Assembly: GCA_003168295.1 (NCBI GenBank)
Contig: PMST01000321.1
Span: 16,949 to 40,801 of the forward strand
Length of the DNA: 23,853 nt
Source: Actinomycetota bacterium
Lineage (GTDB): Bacteria > Actinomycetota > Actinomycetes > Streptosporangiales > Streptosporangiaceae
Direction: 5' to 3'
In this document: positions 22,743 through 23,853 of the stretch, in pieces
How positions within the stretch are numbered: position 1 is the stretch's first letter
How the letters are laid out: every line of letters starts with the position of its first letter
The notes under the pieces: generated by a model
Told to the model about the DNA's origin: nothing
Seen by the model: only the letters and a program-made list of their open reading frames with translations
The model's database searches: none
Program-made: the position numbers and the translations under genes

Positions 22743-23618
22743 CTACTCCACGATCTTGGAGATGGGAATCTCCAGTATGTCCTGCGCACCGGCCGCCTTC
22801 AGGGCCGGTATCAGCGTGTTGACGCCGCGCTTGGGCACAACCGTCTCCACCGCGTTCATGTTCCCCCGGGCCAGTGTGGTGATGGTCGGCGAGGACAAGG
22901 CCGGCAGCATGTCGGTGACCGCCGCCAGGCGGTCCGCGGGCACGTTGAGCTTGAGCAGGACGCTGCCGCGGGCCTGGATGGCGCCGCGCAGCAGCAGGGC
23001 GATGTCTTCCATCGCCGCTCGCTTCTGCTCATCCGCGAACGCAGGTGCCGCCGCGATCAGCTCGGTATAACTAGTCAGCAGCGTGTCCAGGATCCGCAGG
23101 CCGTTCTTGCGCAGCGACGAGCCCGTCTCGGTGAGGTCGACGATCGCGTCCACGATGTCCGGCACCTTGGCCTCGGTCGCGCCGTAGGACGGGATCACCA
23201 TCGCCTTGACCCCGTGCGCATCAAGAAACCGCCTGGTCAGCGACGGGAACTCGGTAGATATCCGGACTCCTTCTGGCAGGTCGGAGACCGATTGCCAGGT
23301 CGCGGAGTCCGGCACGGCGAGCACCACCCGCACCGGCCGCGAGGTGGCTTTCGAATACTGCAATTCGCCGAGCGAGACCACCTCGGCTTCGGTCTCCGCG
23401 ATCCAGTCGCGTCCGGTGATGCCGAGGTCGAACAGCCCGCGCTCCAGGTAGGAAGGAATCTCCTGGGGGCGCAGGAACCTTACCTTGTCGATCCGCGGAT
23501 CGTCGATCGACGCGTGGTAGTCCCGGTCCGAGGACCGCCGCACGGTGAGGTCGGCCGCGTCGAACAGGTCGAGGGTGGCCCGCTCGAGCGAGCCCTTCGG
23601 GAGCACTAGCGAGAGCAT
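22743..23618 (-). CDS. hisG: ATP phosphoribosyltransferase, long form (HisG_L)
   Basis: A 291-aa enzyme catalysing the first step of histidine synthesis, ATP + PRPP to phosphoribosyl-ATP. LVLPKGSLERATLDLF (4-19), ERGLFDLGITGRDWI (59-73) and the PRPP loop DLTETGSSLRKNGL (161-174) are present. Residues about 214-291 form the C-terminal ACT-like domain (ARGSVLLKLNVP, LARGNMNAVETVVPKRGVNTLIPALKAAGAQDILEIPISKI) that binds histidine for feedback inhibition in long forms. ATG 23618 has AGGG about 8 nt upstream. The Nudix gene follows 2 nt downstream. hisE, often directly upstream of hisG in actinobacteria, is not found in the 235 nt available on that side. Confidence 0.96.
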   Translation of the reverse strand: MLSLVLPKGSLERATLDLFDAADLTVRRSSDRDYHASIDDPRIDKVRFLRPQEIPSYLERGLFDLGITGRDWIAETEAEVVSLGELQYSKATSRPVRVVLAVPDSATWQSVSDLPEGVRISTEFPSLTRRFLDAHGVKAMVIPSYGATEAKVPDIVDAIVDLTETGSSLRKNGLRILDTLLTSYTELIAAAPAFADEQKRAAMEDIALLLRGAIQARGSVLLKLNVPADRLAAVTDMLPALSSPTITTLARGNMNAVETVVPKRGVNTLIPALKAAGAQDILEIPISKIVE

Positions 23619-23703
23619 GAGTTATCCCTGTTTCTCCGGGTGATTGCGCCTACGGGGGCAAGGCGCTGCGGCAGTGGTCGCGCGGACTCCGGGACGGACG
23701 CGG

Positions 23704-23853
<150 letters not shown>

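Overview
The window is very GC-rich, uses GTG and TTG starts freely and packs genes with 4-nt start/stop overlaps. Family content (EF-P with a PGKGP loop, an F420-type luciferase-like oxidoreductase, an actinobacterial Methyltransf_19 protein, long-form HisG) points to a high-GC actinomycete, probably near Streptosporangiales. That placement is inference from gene content only.

Left arm (1-2982, minus strand): a run reading LLM-class flavin oxidoreductase, M24 Xaa-Pro peptidase, efp, and nusB, which is cut by the window edge. Middle insert (3174-8948, plus strand): a GT2 glycosyltransferase overlaps a GT39/YkcB-like polytopic glycosyltransferase. After it come two tandem paralogous secreted beta-helix proteins built from GGAI(Y/F)N coils. 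The two lie in a DNA segment that was duplicated as a unit, including the last codons of the GT39 gene, the leader and a downstream hairpin.

Shikimate operon (14620-8962, minus strand): an SseB-like gene, then aroC, aroK, aroB, aroQ and a fused shikimate kinase/3-dehydroquinate synthase gene. The last five are joined by TTGA or GTGA overlaps, so the operon encodes shikimate kinase twice and dehydroquinate synthase twice. The fused synthase domain has Asp where the third zinc-ligand His is expected. In many actinobacteria aroC-aroK-aroB-aroQ runs into pepP-efp-nusB. Here the two blocks are separated by the oxidoreductase, the glycosyltransferases, the beta-helix genes and the fusion gene.

Right part (14765-23853): an unrecognised two-gene unit (135 and 427 aa, the second with a Pro-rich repeat linker); a DUF2877/AllH-like protein overlapping an aldose 1-epimerase; a DUF4188 protein; a MobA/MocA-like nucleotidyltransferase; a Methyltransf_19 protein; an XdhC-family protein; a Nudix hydrolase and hisG. 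XdhC, the MocA-like protein and DUF2877 suggest a link to molybdenum hydroxylases or purine nitrogen metabolism, but no molybdenum enzyme subunit is present. The most interesting points are the duplicated shikimate activities in one coupled operon, the glycosyltransferase/beta-helix surface locus with its traceable duplication, and the unrecognised 135/427-aa pair. No rRNA, tRNA, CRISPR array, transposase or integrase was seen.
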